In this document: one piece after another, positions 36,054-44,606 of the stretch | Position numbering within the stretch: position 1 is the stretch's first letter | Layout of the letters: every line of letters starts with the position of its first letter | From: an uncultured Flavobacteriales bacterium | GTDB taxonomy: Bacteria; Bacteroidota; Bacteroidia; Flavobacteriales_D; Sanyastnellaceae | NCBI GenBank assembly: GCA_913041135.1 | Contig: CAJWIF010000006.1 | Location: 1 to 47,847 of the forward strand | DNA: 47,847 nt | Direction of reading: 5' to 3' | Notes under the pieces: generated by a model | The model's database searches: none | What the model saw: only the letters and a program-made list of their open reading frames with translations | What the model was told of the DNA's origin: nothing | Program-made: the position numbers and the translations under genes

Positions 36054-38069
36054 ATGAAAATCATCTTTTCCCTGTTCGTGTCCTGTCTCTTCATTGCTCC
36101 AAATGCTTTGAATTCTCAAGAAACAACCACATCCAATGCTTCTGAAACTGTCCTGACTGTAGGGGATGAAGCCGTCTCGCTCTCTGACTTTGAGCACATC
36201 TTCATGAAGAACAACCGCGATAGCGTAGTCACCATCGCATCATTGGATGAGTACTTGGAATTGTTCATTCGATTCAAGCTGAAAGTTCAAGCTGCGGAAG
36301 CTTTGGGAATGGACACGGTAGCGACTTTCCAACGCGAATTGGCAGGATATCGATCGCAATTGGCTCGGCCCTATATGACCAACAATGACTTGCTTCAGGA
36401 TCTCGTCGTGCAGGCCTGGGAGCGCAAACAGGAAGAAGTCCATGCACGCCACATTTTGGTCTCGTGCGGAAGTGAGGCTTCTGCATCTGACACCCTAAAA
36501 GCTTGGAAGCGAGCGAACGCTCTGCGCACCAGGATAACCAATGGCGAGGACTTTGATGCCGTTGCACGTTCCAAAGGAGGATCTGACGACCCCAGCGTGA
36601 AGGACAACGGTGGTGATTTGGGCTGGTTCACGGCCTTTCAGATGCTCTACCCTTTTGAGGAAGCCGCATTTACCACTGAAATTGGGGGCATCAGCAATCT
36701 CGTTCGAACGCGCTATGGATACCACGTCATTGAGGTCACTGGAAGACGCGAAGCACGCGGTGAAATACGAGCCGCTCACATCATGATTCGACTTAAAAAA
36801 GGATCGGATACCGATGCATCAACCAAATCAGAAGCCAAAATTGGACAGATTTATGATCTCCTCCAGAAAGGAATTCCATGGGATGAACTGGCTTTGAAAA
36901 TGTCAGAAGATGCGAGCTCGGCCAGTAAAGGAGGAGAATTGCCTTGGTTTGGCACAGGGAAGATGATTGAAGCGTTTGAAGATGCTGCATTTGGATTAAC
37001 CCAAGACGGCCAAATTTCTGAACCCGTTGAAACATCATACGGATGGCACATCATCAAACGTTTGGAATATCGCGCACCTGCTTCCTTTGAGGCGTCCAAA
37101 AGAGAGATTGAGAAAAAAGTCAGCCGCGATAGTCGCAGTGAATTGACACGCGCGTCTTTCATTGAGAATCTCAAAGCCGAATACGCAGTTGGAATTCAGA
37201 CCAACTCTTTAAAGGGACTCTATCGTCTGGCCAGCAGACAAGACAGCGTGTTTTACCCCAACCATCCCGTCACAGGTGTGACGTCCACTGATCGATCCAG
37301 AACGCTACTTACAATTGGAAGTGAAACGGCAACCGTTGGCGATTTCGTTGACCACCTCAATACAAGCAAAATTCGCAACGCTTCGATGGGCGGAAAGACC
37401 ATCGTTGACGAGCAATTGAAGCTGTGGTCCGAAAAAATGCTCTTGGATTATGAAGATGTGCGTTTGGAGGACAAGCACGATGCATTTCGCCTGTTAATGG
37501 AAGAATACCACGATGGCATTCTTCTCTTTGAGTTGACCGACGAAAAAGTGTGGAGCCGTGCCGTAAAAGATTCAACTGGACTTGAAGCCTTTCACGCTGC
37601 GACGTCCTCCGACTTCATGTGGTCAGAGCGAGCCGATATACGCGCCTTTATTTTGGCGGACGCCGCGTTGGCAAAAAAGGTCCGAAAGGCCATCAAAAAG
37701 AACAAGTCCCTCCTCCCTATTGCCGAAGAGGCTAATGCCGTTAATTCCTTGGCCTATCGATTGGAAGAAGGCCTGTTCAGTGAAGGCGAAAACCCTTGGG
37801 CCGATCGTGTTTTAGCCGATCACCTTTCGGGTTCGTTGGTCATGGCATCCAAGGGTGCGACGTTTGTAGAGTATACGGCTGGTGGAGACGAGGTGATCCT
37901 CGCCCAGGTTCTAGAAATTCGAGAACCCGAGCCAAAAACATTGGCTGAAGCCCGCGGACAAGTCATCGCAGCGTACCAAGATCAACTCGAAGCCGAATGG
38001 ATCGAGTCTCTACGCAGTGAGACAGCGGTCGAAGTGAACCGGTCATTGCTGCATTCTCTTGCGGACTGA
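36054..38069 (+). CDS. Periplasmic peptidyl-prolyl isomerase with two parvulin domains
   Basis: Exported foldase of 671 aa with a signal peptide ending near ALNSQ. The N-terminal part (about 30-125) is helical and SurA-like. Two PpiC/parvulin rotamase domains follow, at about 130-235 (starting VHARHILV and ending YGYHVIEV) and about 240-345 (AAHIMIRL to YGWHIIKR). The remaining 300 residues are helical and lack a recognised domain, perhaps a substrate-holding region. It is the first of three consecutive foldase-type genes, 39 nt after guaB. A role in outer-membrane protein and type IX cargo maturation is inferred from family and cluster. Confidence 0.9.
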   Translation: MKIIFSLFVSCLFIAPNALNSQETTTSNASETVLTVGDEAVSLSDFEHIFMKNNRDSVVTIASLDEYLELFIRFKLKVQAAEALGMDTVATFQRELAGYRSQLARPYMTNNDLLQDLVVQAWERKQEEVHARHILVSCGSEASASDTLKAWKRANALRTRITNGEDFDAVARSKGGSDDPSVKDNGGDLGWFTAFQMLYPFEEAAFTTEIGGISNLVRTRYGYHVIEVTGRREARGEIRAAHIMIRLKKGSDTDASTKSEAKIGQIYDLLQKGIPWDELALKMSEDASSASKGGELPWFGTGKMIEAFEDAAFGLTQDGQISEPVETSYGWHIIKRLEYRAPASFEASKREIEKKVSRDSRSELTRASFIENLKAEYAVGIQTNSLKGLYRLASRQDSVFYPNHPVTGVTSTDRSRTLLTIGSETATVGDFVDHLNTSKIRNASMGGKTIVDEQLKLWSEKMLLDYEDVRLEDKHDAFRLLMEEYHDGILLFELTDEKVWSRAVKDSTGLEAFHAATSSDFMWSERADIRAFILADAALAKKVRKAIKKNKSLLPIAEEANAVNSLAYRLEEGLFSEGENPWADRVLADHLSGSLVMASKGATFVEYTAGGDEVILAQVLEIREPEPKTLAEARGQVIAAYQDQLEAEWIESLRSETAVEVNRSLLHSLAD

Positions 38070-38103
38070 TTCCCGAGTCTTTCGCCCTCTTCAAAAGGGA
38101 TCT

Positions 38104-39000
38104 ATGCAACATCAACCGATCCGAGTGGGCGGGTTTTTCACCTGGGGGTTTTGCGGGATCATTTGTGGACTCTCACTCTTCGGGTGCGCACAATTGGATG
38201 AATCCGAAAAGCCAACCGAACAGTTTGTCGCCACAGCTTTCGAGCATGCGTTACCCCTGCAAGAAATTTGCGACCACATTCCGAACAATGCAGCCGCCAC
38301 CGACTCCACGTTGATGGCGGAACGCTATGTCGATCAATGGATTCGAGAACAAGTGGTCGTGCACGAAGCTGAAAATCGCCTGCCCGCGGATCTACAAACG
38401 TTTGAACGCGAAATTGAGGCCTACCGCAATGCGCTGCTGTTGCACCATTACAAAGAGCGCTATGTTCAACAGCGGATGGAGCAGGAGGTTCCTGAAGAAG
38501 AGGCGCTTGCTTATTATATGGCACATCAGGGTTTATTCATACTCATGGACTATGCTGTACGCGCCACCTTCGTGCATTTACCAGATGACGATGATCTCCA
38601 CTTGGATTTCATCAAGTCCGCCTTGATGGCCCCAGATACTGCGCCTTCTTTTCCCTTGCAACAATGGTGTGTCGAGCACGCCGCTGTCCACTCGTTGAAT
38701 CGAGAAACCTGGTGGTACCTCGAAGACCTTATTCAGGAGGTTCCTATTGAGTTGTATCGTGCCGAAAAACAACTCGCCAATAGGAAGCTCATCACGTTTG
38801 ATGCCGATGGCCGCAACTACTTCATTCGGTTTCATGAGCACGCACTGATCGATGGTGTAGCTCCCTTTGAAGTGGTTCAAGACCGCGTTTCCGAGCTGAT
38901 TTTACACGGTAAAAAACAAGAGCTCCTCCTCCAATTGGAAGAAGAGCTCTTGATTCAAGCTTGGGAAAAAGGGAGCATCCAGAAATTGATTTTGGAGTAG
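38104..39000 (+). CDS. SurA-like lipoprotein without recognisable PPIase domain
   Basis: Probable lipoprotein of 298 aa from the ATG at 38104, with a hydrophobic segment and LFGC lipobox (Cys28). The frame opens slightly earlier at a TTG (38059) inside the preceding gene, but that start spoils the signal peptide. The mature part is helical, acidic and glutamine-rich, and resembles the SurA N-terminal chaperone region (a YVDQWIREQVVVHEAENRL segment followed by LLLHHYKERYV). The HILV/GYHxI hallmarks of parvulin are missing. Its location between two PPIase genes suggests a chaperone partner for them. Specific function unproven. Confidence 0.7.
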   Translation: MQHQPIRVGGFFTWGFCGIICGLSLFGCAQLDESEKPTEQFVATAFEHALPLQEICDHIPNNAAATDSTLMAERYVDQWIREQVVVHEAENRLPADLQTFEREIEAYRNALLLHHYKERYVQQRMEQEVPEEEALAYYMAHQGLFILMDYAVRATFVHLPDDDDLHLDFIKSALMAPDTAPSFPLQQWCVEHAAVHSLNRETWWYLEDLIQEVPIELYRAEKQLANRKLITFDADGRNYFIRFHEHALIDGVAPFEVVQDRVSELILHGKKQELLLQLEEELLIQAWEKGSIQKLILE

Positions 39001-39022
39001 GCCTGAGCCGTCCGACTGAGTC

Positions 39023-39142
39023 GCACTGCAAGGCAAACACCGTCAGGAAGATCAATATATCCGATATCGTGACTACACCGTCGCAATCGCAATCCGCAGT
39101 TTCGAAGTCCATGTTTGCAGCGCCGAACGCTAACAAGTCGTA
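39023..39142 (-). pseudogene. Remnant of a secreted protein's dockerin-like C-terminus
   Basis: In the 183-nt gap before surA, the minus strand encodes a segment with CDCDGVV, DILIFL and a closing ALQCD. It aligns position by position with the C-terminal modules of the four secreted proteins at 18244-28796. An extra half-repeat (DLLAFGA) precedes it. There is no stop after the final cysteine and no signal peptide or body upstream: the frame is closed by a TAG at 39242-39244. I read it as the tail of a decayed or deleted cargo gene. It could alternatively be a very short live gene or a chance match. Confidence 0.5.
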
Positions 39143-39183
39143 ACGTGCATTCAAGGCATCTCGAAAGCGATTAACTTGCGTCC

Positions 39184-40623
39184 GTGAAATCAACGATTCA
39201 GAATCAACTCCGCAGGATGGCCTGGTGCATCCTGATAGCCGCTAACGCGACCAATCTACACGGCCAAGACTCGACCCTTGCGACCACTACCTCAGCCCTC
39301 AACTTCACTCCTTTAGACGCCATTGTCGCCGTTGTTGGCGATGGCATTCTTCTGGAAAGCGAGGTAGAAGCGCAAGCTTTTGCCTTGAAAGCGCAGCTCG
39401 CTCAACAGGGAAAGTCGGCAAACGAACTCAACGCTCTGCAGCGTTGCAATTTGCTAAACGAATTGCTGTTTCAGAAGCTCTTAGTGCACCACGCTAAGCT
39501 CGATAGCTTGGAGGTGTCCGATGGCGAGATCATGGATGAAATCGATCGCCGTCTCGCCTACTATATCCGGATGTTTGGATCTGTAGAGGCATTTGAAGCG
39601 GAATACGGACAATCGGTTAGCGAGTGGAAAGCTGAATTTGAGGACCCCGTTCGCGAACAGCTTCTCGCTGGTCGCATGCAGGGCCAAATCAACCAACAAG
39701 TCCGGGCTACTCCTGCAGAGGTACAGCAGTTATTTGCCAGCACACCTACTGACAGCCTCCCACTGATCCCAGAGGCTTTGCGGTATCGGGAATTGATGAT
39801 GCAGCCATCCATCACGGAAGCCCAAAAAGCGGGAGTTCGAAACAGCCTTGACTCGATTCGAACTCAAGTCTCCACGGGACAACTAAGCATGACAATGGCC
39901 GCTTCCCGCCACTCGGAAGACCCGGGCTCCAAATACAAAGGAGGCTGCTATGAAGATATCCCTCGTGGACAGTTCTTACCGGAATTCGAAGCAGCCGTTT
40001 TTGACACGCCAATCGGTGACCTTTCTCCAGTTTTTGAAACCGATTATGGGTTTCACTTCTTGCGTACCGTCGACCGTCGTGGCCAGGTTTTCTCTGCTTG
40101 TCACGTTTTGATGTCCGCCCAAATCGACCCGGTCGCACTCGAGAAAATGGGAGCGTCTTTCGATGAATTGATGCAGTCTTTGCGGGCCAACGAAATCTCC
40201 TTTTCAGACGCCGTATTGCAAAACTCTACACGGGAAAGCTCACGTAATCAAGGCGGTCTGGTGGTGAATCCTCGTGACGGCAGCACACTCTTCGGCTCCG
40301 ATGAATTGGACCCCAACTTGTTCTTCTTGCTCAACGGAATGGCTCCAAGCGAAGTTTCCGATGCTATTCAATTGTTAGACGATGAAGATCAAGGGTACTG
40401 GGTTGCCGTTCAGCTCGAAGAGCGCGTCCCGGCCCACCGAGCCAATCCCTCCCAAGACTTTGGCTACTTCCAAAACATCGTTGAAGCCTCCATGCGCGAG
40501 ACGCAGCTCAACGACTGGATGCGCAAAGCCATCAACGACACCTATGTGCGGATTGACGCTCCTTACGGAGACTGCACGTTCCAACAAAATTGGACGGCTG
40601 GATCCAGCATGGACCGTCGCTAA
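39184..40623 (+). CDS. surA: Periplasmic chaperone/peptidyl-prolyl isomerase SurA
   Basis: Exported foldase of 479 aa assisting outer-membrane protein biogenesis. The GTG at 39184 is the only start that retains a basic n-region plus hydrophobic core (signal ending in LHGQ); the first internal ATG leaves too little. The SurA N-terminal domain (about 38-170) begins with DAIVAVVGDGILLESEVE, the family hallmark. A parvulin domain at about 195-300 contains LRYRELMM, YKGGCYEDI and YGFHFLR. A second, more diverged parvulin-like region lies at about 302-410 (ACHVLM, NQGGLVV). It is the third gene of the foldase cluster. Confidence 0.9.
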   Translation: MKSTIQNQLRRMAWCILIAANATNLHGQDSTLATTTSALNFTPLDAIVAVVGDGILLESEVEAQAFALKAQLAQQGKSANELNALQRCNLLNELLFQKLLVHHAKLDSLEVSDGEIMDEIDRRLAYYIRMFGSVEAFEAEYGQSVSEWKAEFEDPVREQLLAGRMQGQINQQVRATPAEVQQLFASTPTDSLPLIPEALRYRELMMQPSITEAQKAGVRNSLDSIRTQVSTGQLSMTMAASRHSEDPGSKYKGGCYEDIPRGQFLPEFEAAVFDTPIGDLSPVFETDYGFHFLRTVDRRGQVFSACHVLMSAQIDPVALEKMGASFDELMQSLRANEISFSDAVLQNSTRESSRNQGGLVVNPRDGSTLFGSDELDPNLFFLLNGMAPSEVSDAIQLLDDEDQGYWVAVQLEERVPAHRANPSQDFGYFQNIVEASMRETQLNDWMRKAINDTYVRIDAPYGDCTFQQNWTAGSSMDRR

Positions 40624-40649
40624 TTCGCTCGTTCGCGTTCTACGCAGCC

Positions 40650-41402
40650 ATGAAGCTCAGTATCATCACAATCACCTTCAATGCGGCTGATACGATTGAA
40701 GACGCTGTGCAATCCGTTTTATCCCAGCGTCAGGACGGATTCGAATTGGAGTACCTCGTCATCGATGGGGCTTCCAAGGATGCGACCTTGGAAATCTTAG
40801 CGCCTTACCGAGACCGTCTCACCTTAATTTCTGAACCGGACAAAGGAATTTACGACGCCATGAACAAAGGGATTTCCCTGGCCTCAGGAGACTATGTGGG
40901 AATTCTGAACGCAGATGACTTATACGCTGCTGATGACGTATTGATGCGGGTTGCAGCCCTTTTCAAAAGCAGCGGGGCCAAATCCATTTACGGTGATTTG
41001 GTCTATGTCGACAGGGATGACCCGACTGAGGTCACCCGAACATGGAACAGTGGCGCGTTCAATCGCCAGGCGTTTCTACACGGCTGGATGCCACCACACC
41101 CCACCTTTTTCGTGCGGAAATCCGTGTACGATACGCACGGCCTGTTCTCCCTCGAACTTCGATCAGCAGCCGACTATGAGTTGATGCTGCGCTTTTTGTT
41201 CAAGACCGGCATCACAACGGCCTACTTGCCATCCATTTTGGTGCGCATGCGGGTGGGAGGACTGAGCAATGCCTCACTCGGCAATCGTTGGCGAGCCAAT
41301 CGAGAGGACCGCCAAGCATGGCGAATGAATGGCATCACCCCCTACCCCTGGACCTTGTTTCTCAAGCCGGTGCGGAAGGTGAGCCAGCTTTGGAAGCTCT
41401 GA
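40650..41402 (+). CDS. Family 2 glycosyltransferase (WcaE-like)
   Basis: Cytoplasmic GT-A fold glycosyltransferase of 250 aa. The ATG at 40650 starts directly with the MKLSIITITFNA strand; an upstream frame extension to 40590 overlaps surA and is improbable. The motifs DGASKDAT, NADD (the DxD-like metal site) and a C-terminal PHPTFFVRK...ADYELMLR segment are present. The latter is typical of WcaE-type enzymes of colanic-acid-like loci. No membrane segment was seen. It probably adds a sugar to a lipid-linked glycan. It sits 26 nt after surA, so it may ride on the foldase transcript. A terminator follows. Confidence 0.88.
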   Translation: MKLSIITITFNAADTIEDAVQSVLSQRQDGFELEYLVIDGASKDATLEILAPYRDRLTLISEPDKGIYDAMNKGISLASGDYVGILNADDLYAADDVLMRVAALFKSSGAKSIYGDLVYVDRDDPTEVTRTWNSGAFNRQAFLHGWMPPHPTFFVRKSVYDTHGLFSLELRSAADYELMLRFLFKTGITTAYLPSILVRMRVGGLSNASLGNRWRANREDRQAWRMNGITPYPWTLFLKPVRKVSQLWKL

Positions 41403-41405
41403 TCA

Positions 41406-41434
41406 TAGCTCCCCGGCAGGGGACTATCGTTTTT
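41406..41434 (+). terminator. Intrinsic terminator after the glycosyltransferase gene
   Basis: TAG-C-TCCCC pairs with GGGGA-CTA (one bulged C) around a GGCA loop, then a five-T run begins at 41430. It lies immediately after the stop and would end the foldase/glycosyltransferase transcript. Confidence 0.6.
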
Positions 41435-41797
41435 CATTGCTCGCACAACCCTTTTTACAGTTTTTCAACATGCTATGGGGCAACACTTTTTGGACCCCGT
41501 GCAACAAAAACCCCCTGCATTTATATGTTTACGACGTAACTATTCCATCCTATTTGTGTGAATTCAAAGCCATCGAATCATGACGCGTAAAAACAATTAT
41601 TTCATTCGATTGTGGAAGTCCATTTCAAACACTTGGTTCACATCGTTCCCTCCTCTCCAGTAGGACCAAGCCTCGGTTATTTGGATTGAATGACACCGGC
41701 ATTTCAATGAGGAATGGCCAGCTGCTCTTTCTGCATGTTCTATCTTTACGCTTGCCGCGTAGAATTCTATGTGGAAAACACCTGAGACCAAGCCCAC
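41435..41797. other. 363-nt intergenic region before the MoxR gene
   Basis: No supported ORF, RNA gene or repeat. It should contain the promoter of the MoxR gene. A weak -7-like TATCTTTA lies at about 41751-41758, but no convincing -33 box was found. The minus-strand frame that crosses it mostly mirrors the MoxR gene and is not credible. Confidence 0.5.
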
Positions 41798-42757
41798 ATG
41801 TACGCATCGGATAAGGAAGCGCTCGAAGCGCTCAACGCGAAACAGCAGCAATTGCTCCAAGAAATTGGAAAGGTCATCGTGGGGCAAGATCAAGTGATCC
41901 GTGAAGTGACCACCGCCATTTTTGCCGGCGGACACGTCCTGCTTGTCGGCGTTCCCGGCCTGGCCAAAACGCTTTTGGTCAACACGATCGCGCAGGCTTT
42001 GGGACTGCAATTCAATCGGGTGCAATTCACTCCGGACTTGATGCCAAGCGACATTGTAGGATCCGAGATTCTCAATGAACAGCGTCAATTCCAATTCATG
42101 AAGGGTCCATTGTTTGCCAACATCGTGCTGGCAGACGAGATCAATCGGACGCCACCGAAGACCCAATCTGCTTTGCTCGAAGCGATGCAAGAGCGCTCGG
42201 TGACGGTCGCCGGTCAGAATTATCCATTGCCCTCACCGTTTTTTGTCCTCGCTACGCAAAACCCGATTGAACAGGAAGGAACGTATCCATTGCCTGAAGC
42301 ACAACTCGACCGTTTCATGTTCAACACGTGGGTGGATTATCCGACGCACGACGAAGAATTGAGCGTGGTCAAGGCCACCACTTCGGATGTGACGGCCACC
42401 GTCAGCCCGGTCATCTCCGGTGAAGAAATTCTGTATTTCCAGCAATTGATTCGCCGCATGCCGATCGCCGACAACGTTTTGGAATACGCGGTCGGATTGG
42501 CTGGAAAAACGCGTCCAGGCCGCGAACGTGCCACGGCGGAAGTCAACGCATACTTGTCTTGGGGCGCTGGTCCACGGGCCTCGCAATATTTGGTTGTGGG
42601 CGCCAAGGTCAACGCCGCACTCAACGGAAAATACAGTCCCGACATCGCCGATGTGCAAGCCGTGGCGCTGCCGATTTTGCGGCACCGCATTGTCCGCAAT
42701 TACAAGGCAGAAGCCGAAGGGCATACGGTCGAGTCCATTATTCAAGGGTTGTTGTAA
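41798..42757 (+). CDS. MoxR-family AAA+ ATPase
   Basis: Cytoplasmic AAA+ chaperone-like ATPase of 319 aa, a normal MoxR length. The Walker A is GVPGLAKT, the Walker B ADEINR, followed by the MoxR-typical PPKTQSALLEAMQER and FVLATQNPIEQEGTYPLPEAQLDRF segments and sensor 2 downstream. MoxR ATPases usually work with DUF58 and von Willebrand factor A proteins encoded next door to mature or insert metal cofactors in complexes. No such partners follow here; an ABC exporter starts 12 nt after the stop. Its target is therefore unknown. Confidence 0.92.
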   Translation: MYASDKEALEALNAKQQQLLQEIGKVIVGQDQVIREVTTAIFAGGHVLLVGVPGLAKTLLVNTIAQALGLQFNRVQFTPDLMPSDIVGSEILNEQRQFQFMKGPLFANIVLADEINRTPPKTQSALLEAMQERSVTVAGQNYPLPSPFFVLATQNPIEQEGTYPLPEAQLDRFMFNTWVDYPTHDEELSVVKATTSDVTATVSPVISGEEILYFQQLIRRMPIADNVLEYAVGLAGKTRPGRERATAEVNAYLSWGAGPRASQYLVVGAKVNAALNGKYSPDIADVQAVALPILRHRIVRNYKAEAEGHTVESIIQGLL

Positions 42758-42769
42758 CGGCCGTTTTTA

Positions 42770-44518
42770 ATGCCTGACCCCTCGACCCAAAGCGGCGCTT
42801 GGAATATCCTGCGTCGGGTATACGGCCTGTTGAATCGGCGGGAACAAAAAACGGGATGGTTGCTGTTAGCAGCGGTGCTTCTCAACAGCGTGGTCGACTT
42901 GCTGGGATTGGCGGTGGTCATTCCGGTGATTGGGCTGGTCATCAATCCCGAATTGATGGAGACACACGAATTCCTGGGGAAGGTATACGATGTCGCCTTC
43001 AGCTGGGGAATCGGCAGCCAAACACGCTTTTTGATTGCCTTGTGCCTTTTTCTCATTGGCGCCTTTCTCTTCAAAACATTGTTCGGACTCTGGGTCAATC
43101 ACGTGCAAACGCGTTTTGGATTTCGTGTGGCCCACCGCCTCAGTGGAAATTTATGGATGCACCACTTTTCGGATTCCCTCGAGCGCTTGCGATCCAAATC
43201 TTCAGGGCGCATCCTTGAAGAAATCAACGGGTGGCCCATTCTGTTTGCCCGGGTATTCATCACGGGTGGACAACTGTATTTCAACGAACTCGTGGTCATG
43301 GCGCTCTTGGCCATTGGCTTGACCGCCTATAGCCCAATGGTTTTTCTGGGTGTAGCGAGCATCATTGGCACAGGCGGATTGCTGATTCGTTGGCTCACGA
43401 AACGCCGACTCCAGCGCAATAGCGCCACCCTTCGCACACTCGCTCCGCAGGCCACTTCTTTGGTTTCCAACGCCGTGCGAGGCTTTCTGGAATTGGTCAC
43501 TTTCCGCGCCGTGCGGGCCATGCAAGCCAACTACTTGAGCAAGACCCGGAAATTGTATGCCGTGCATAGCAACCAATTGGTGTTGGGTATCGCCCCTGCT
43601 CGTCTCTATGAATTTTTGGCTGTGAGCGCCTTGTGTACGGCCATCATCGTGAGTCTGACGTTCGGCAGTGCAGGTCCCGCCTTTTTTGAATCCCTCTCTC
43701 TGCTCGCGTTGAGTGCCTACCGGGTCATGCCCGCTATGGCGCGAGTCAATGCACGGATGATTGCCATGCGCGGCCAAATGCACCTCATCGACGCCATGGA
43801 AACGGGCGCTTCGGCATCCACTGCACACCCCTCGCCCGCCAACACGCCCACCCTTCAGGGACCCATTTCCATTGAGATCCAAGACCTCGCTGCACGATAC
43901 GAAGGGAAGGAAACCGTCGTTTTTCAAGGTCTCAGGCATCGTTTTGAAGCCGGGAAGCTCTCCACAATCACCGGCCCCTCAGGATCTGGGAAAAGTACGC
44001 TCGTGAGCATGCTCCTGGGATTGCATGCCCCCGACCATGGACAGGTTAGCGTGCAGTCCGTGGACAAGACTCAAGCGCTGCGGTCCGAACTCTCCACAGC
44101 CGATTGGCTTGGGAACGTGGCCTACCTCCCTCAACAACCGTTTCTCTTCGAAGGAACCGTGCGCGATAACCTCACCTTGGGCGGAGCGATTGCAGACCTC
44201 GATGAGCCCCACATGGTTCATTTGCTTTCCACCTTGCAGTTAACGGAAGCACTCGGTGAACATCCGTTAGATTTCCTGGTGCAGGAAGGCGGTTCCAACC
44301 TGAGCGGTGGCCAGCAACAACGGCTCGCACTCATCAGGGCTTTGCAGCTAAAGCGCCCCGTGCTCATTCTTGATGAGGCAACGAGTAGCTTGGATCGTGC
44401 TCTGGGAACTGAGGTGCTGCGGATCCTCGAAGAGGAGGCCACACAAGGAACAACGGTCATACTCATCACCCACGATGAAGCCGTAGCGGATCAATTTGGA
44501 GGCATCCGGTTGGGGTGA
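42770..44518 (+). CDS. ABC transporter, fused permease and ATPase (PglK/MsbA-like flippase), copy 1
   Basis: Inner-membrane ABC exporter half-transporter of 582 aa that would act as a homodimer. The permease part occupies about 1-330 with six hydrophobic segments. The ATPase part has Walker A GPSGSGKST (K408), signature LSGGQQQR, Walker B VLILDEAT and the H-loop THDE. Overall style resembles PglK-type flippases for lipid-linked oligosaccharides. The surrounding acyltransferase and glycosyltransferases suggest glycan-lipid export and not drug efflux. It is clearly paralogous with the gene at 45384, with closely matching segments around FLIALC, GAFLFK and AHRLSG. Confidence 0.9.
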   Translation: MPDPSTQSGAWNILRRVYGLLNRREQKTGWLLLAAVLLNSVVDLLGLAVVIPVIGLVINPELMETHEFLGKVYDVAFSWGIGSQTRFLIALCLFLIGAFLFKTLFGLWVNHVQTRFGFRVAHRLSGNLWMHHFSDSLERLRSKSSGRILEEINGWPILFARVFITGGQLYFNELVVMALLAIGLTAYSPMVFLGVASIIGTGGLLIRWLTKRRLQRNSATLRTLAPQATSLVSNAVRGFLELVTFRAVRAMQANYLSKTRKLYAVHSNQLVLGIAPARLYEFLAVSALCTAIIVSLTFGSAGPAFFESLSLLALSAYRVMPAMARVNARMIAMRGQMHLIDAMETGASASTAHPSPANTPTLQGPISIEIQDLAARYEGKETVVFQGLRHRFEAGKLSTITGPSGSGKSTLVSMLLGLHAPDHGQVSVQSVDKTQALRSELSTADWLGNVAYLPQQPFLFEGTVRDNLTLGGAIADLDEPHMVHLLSTLQLTEALGEHPLDFLVQEGGSNLSGGQQQRLALIRALQLKRPVLILDEATSSLDRALGTEVLRILEEEATQGTTVILITHDEAVADQFGGIRLG

Positions 44519-44606
44519 TTTTTCAAGAGCCATCCCGAAACAACTTTACCGAGCAAATCCTCCAAAAGGTGCAGCGTTTGTAAATTGGTGATATTCAATC
44601 AATGTG

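Noticed and set aside
41597-42190. 197-codon minus-strand frame covering the gap before and the start of moxR
   Set aside because: Most of it is antisense to the conserved MoxR N-terminus. The part in the gap shows no family resemblance.
43202-43939. 245-codon minus-strand frame opposite the first ABC exporter
   Set aside because: The composition is rich in Gln/His/Gly as expected of an antisense shadow, and the sense gene is unambiguous.
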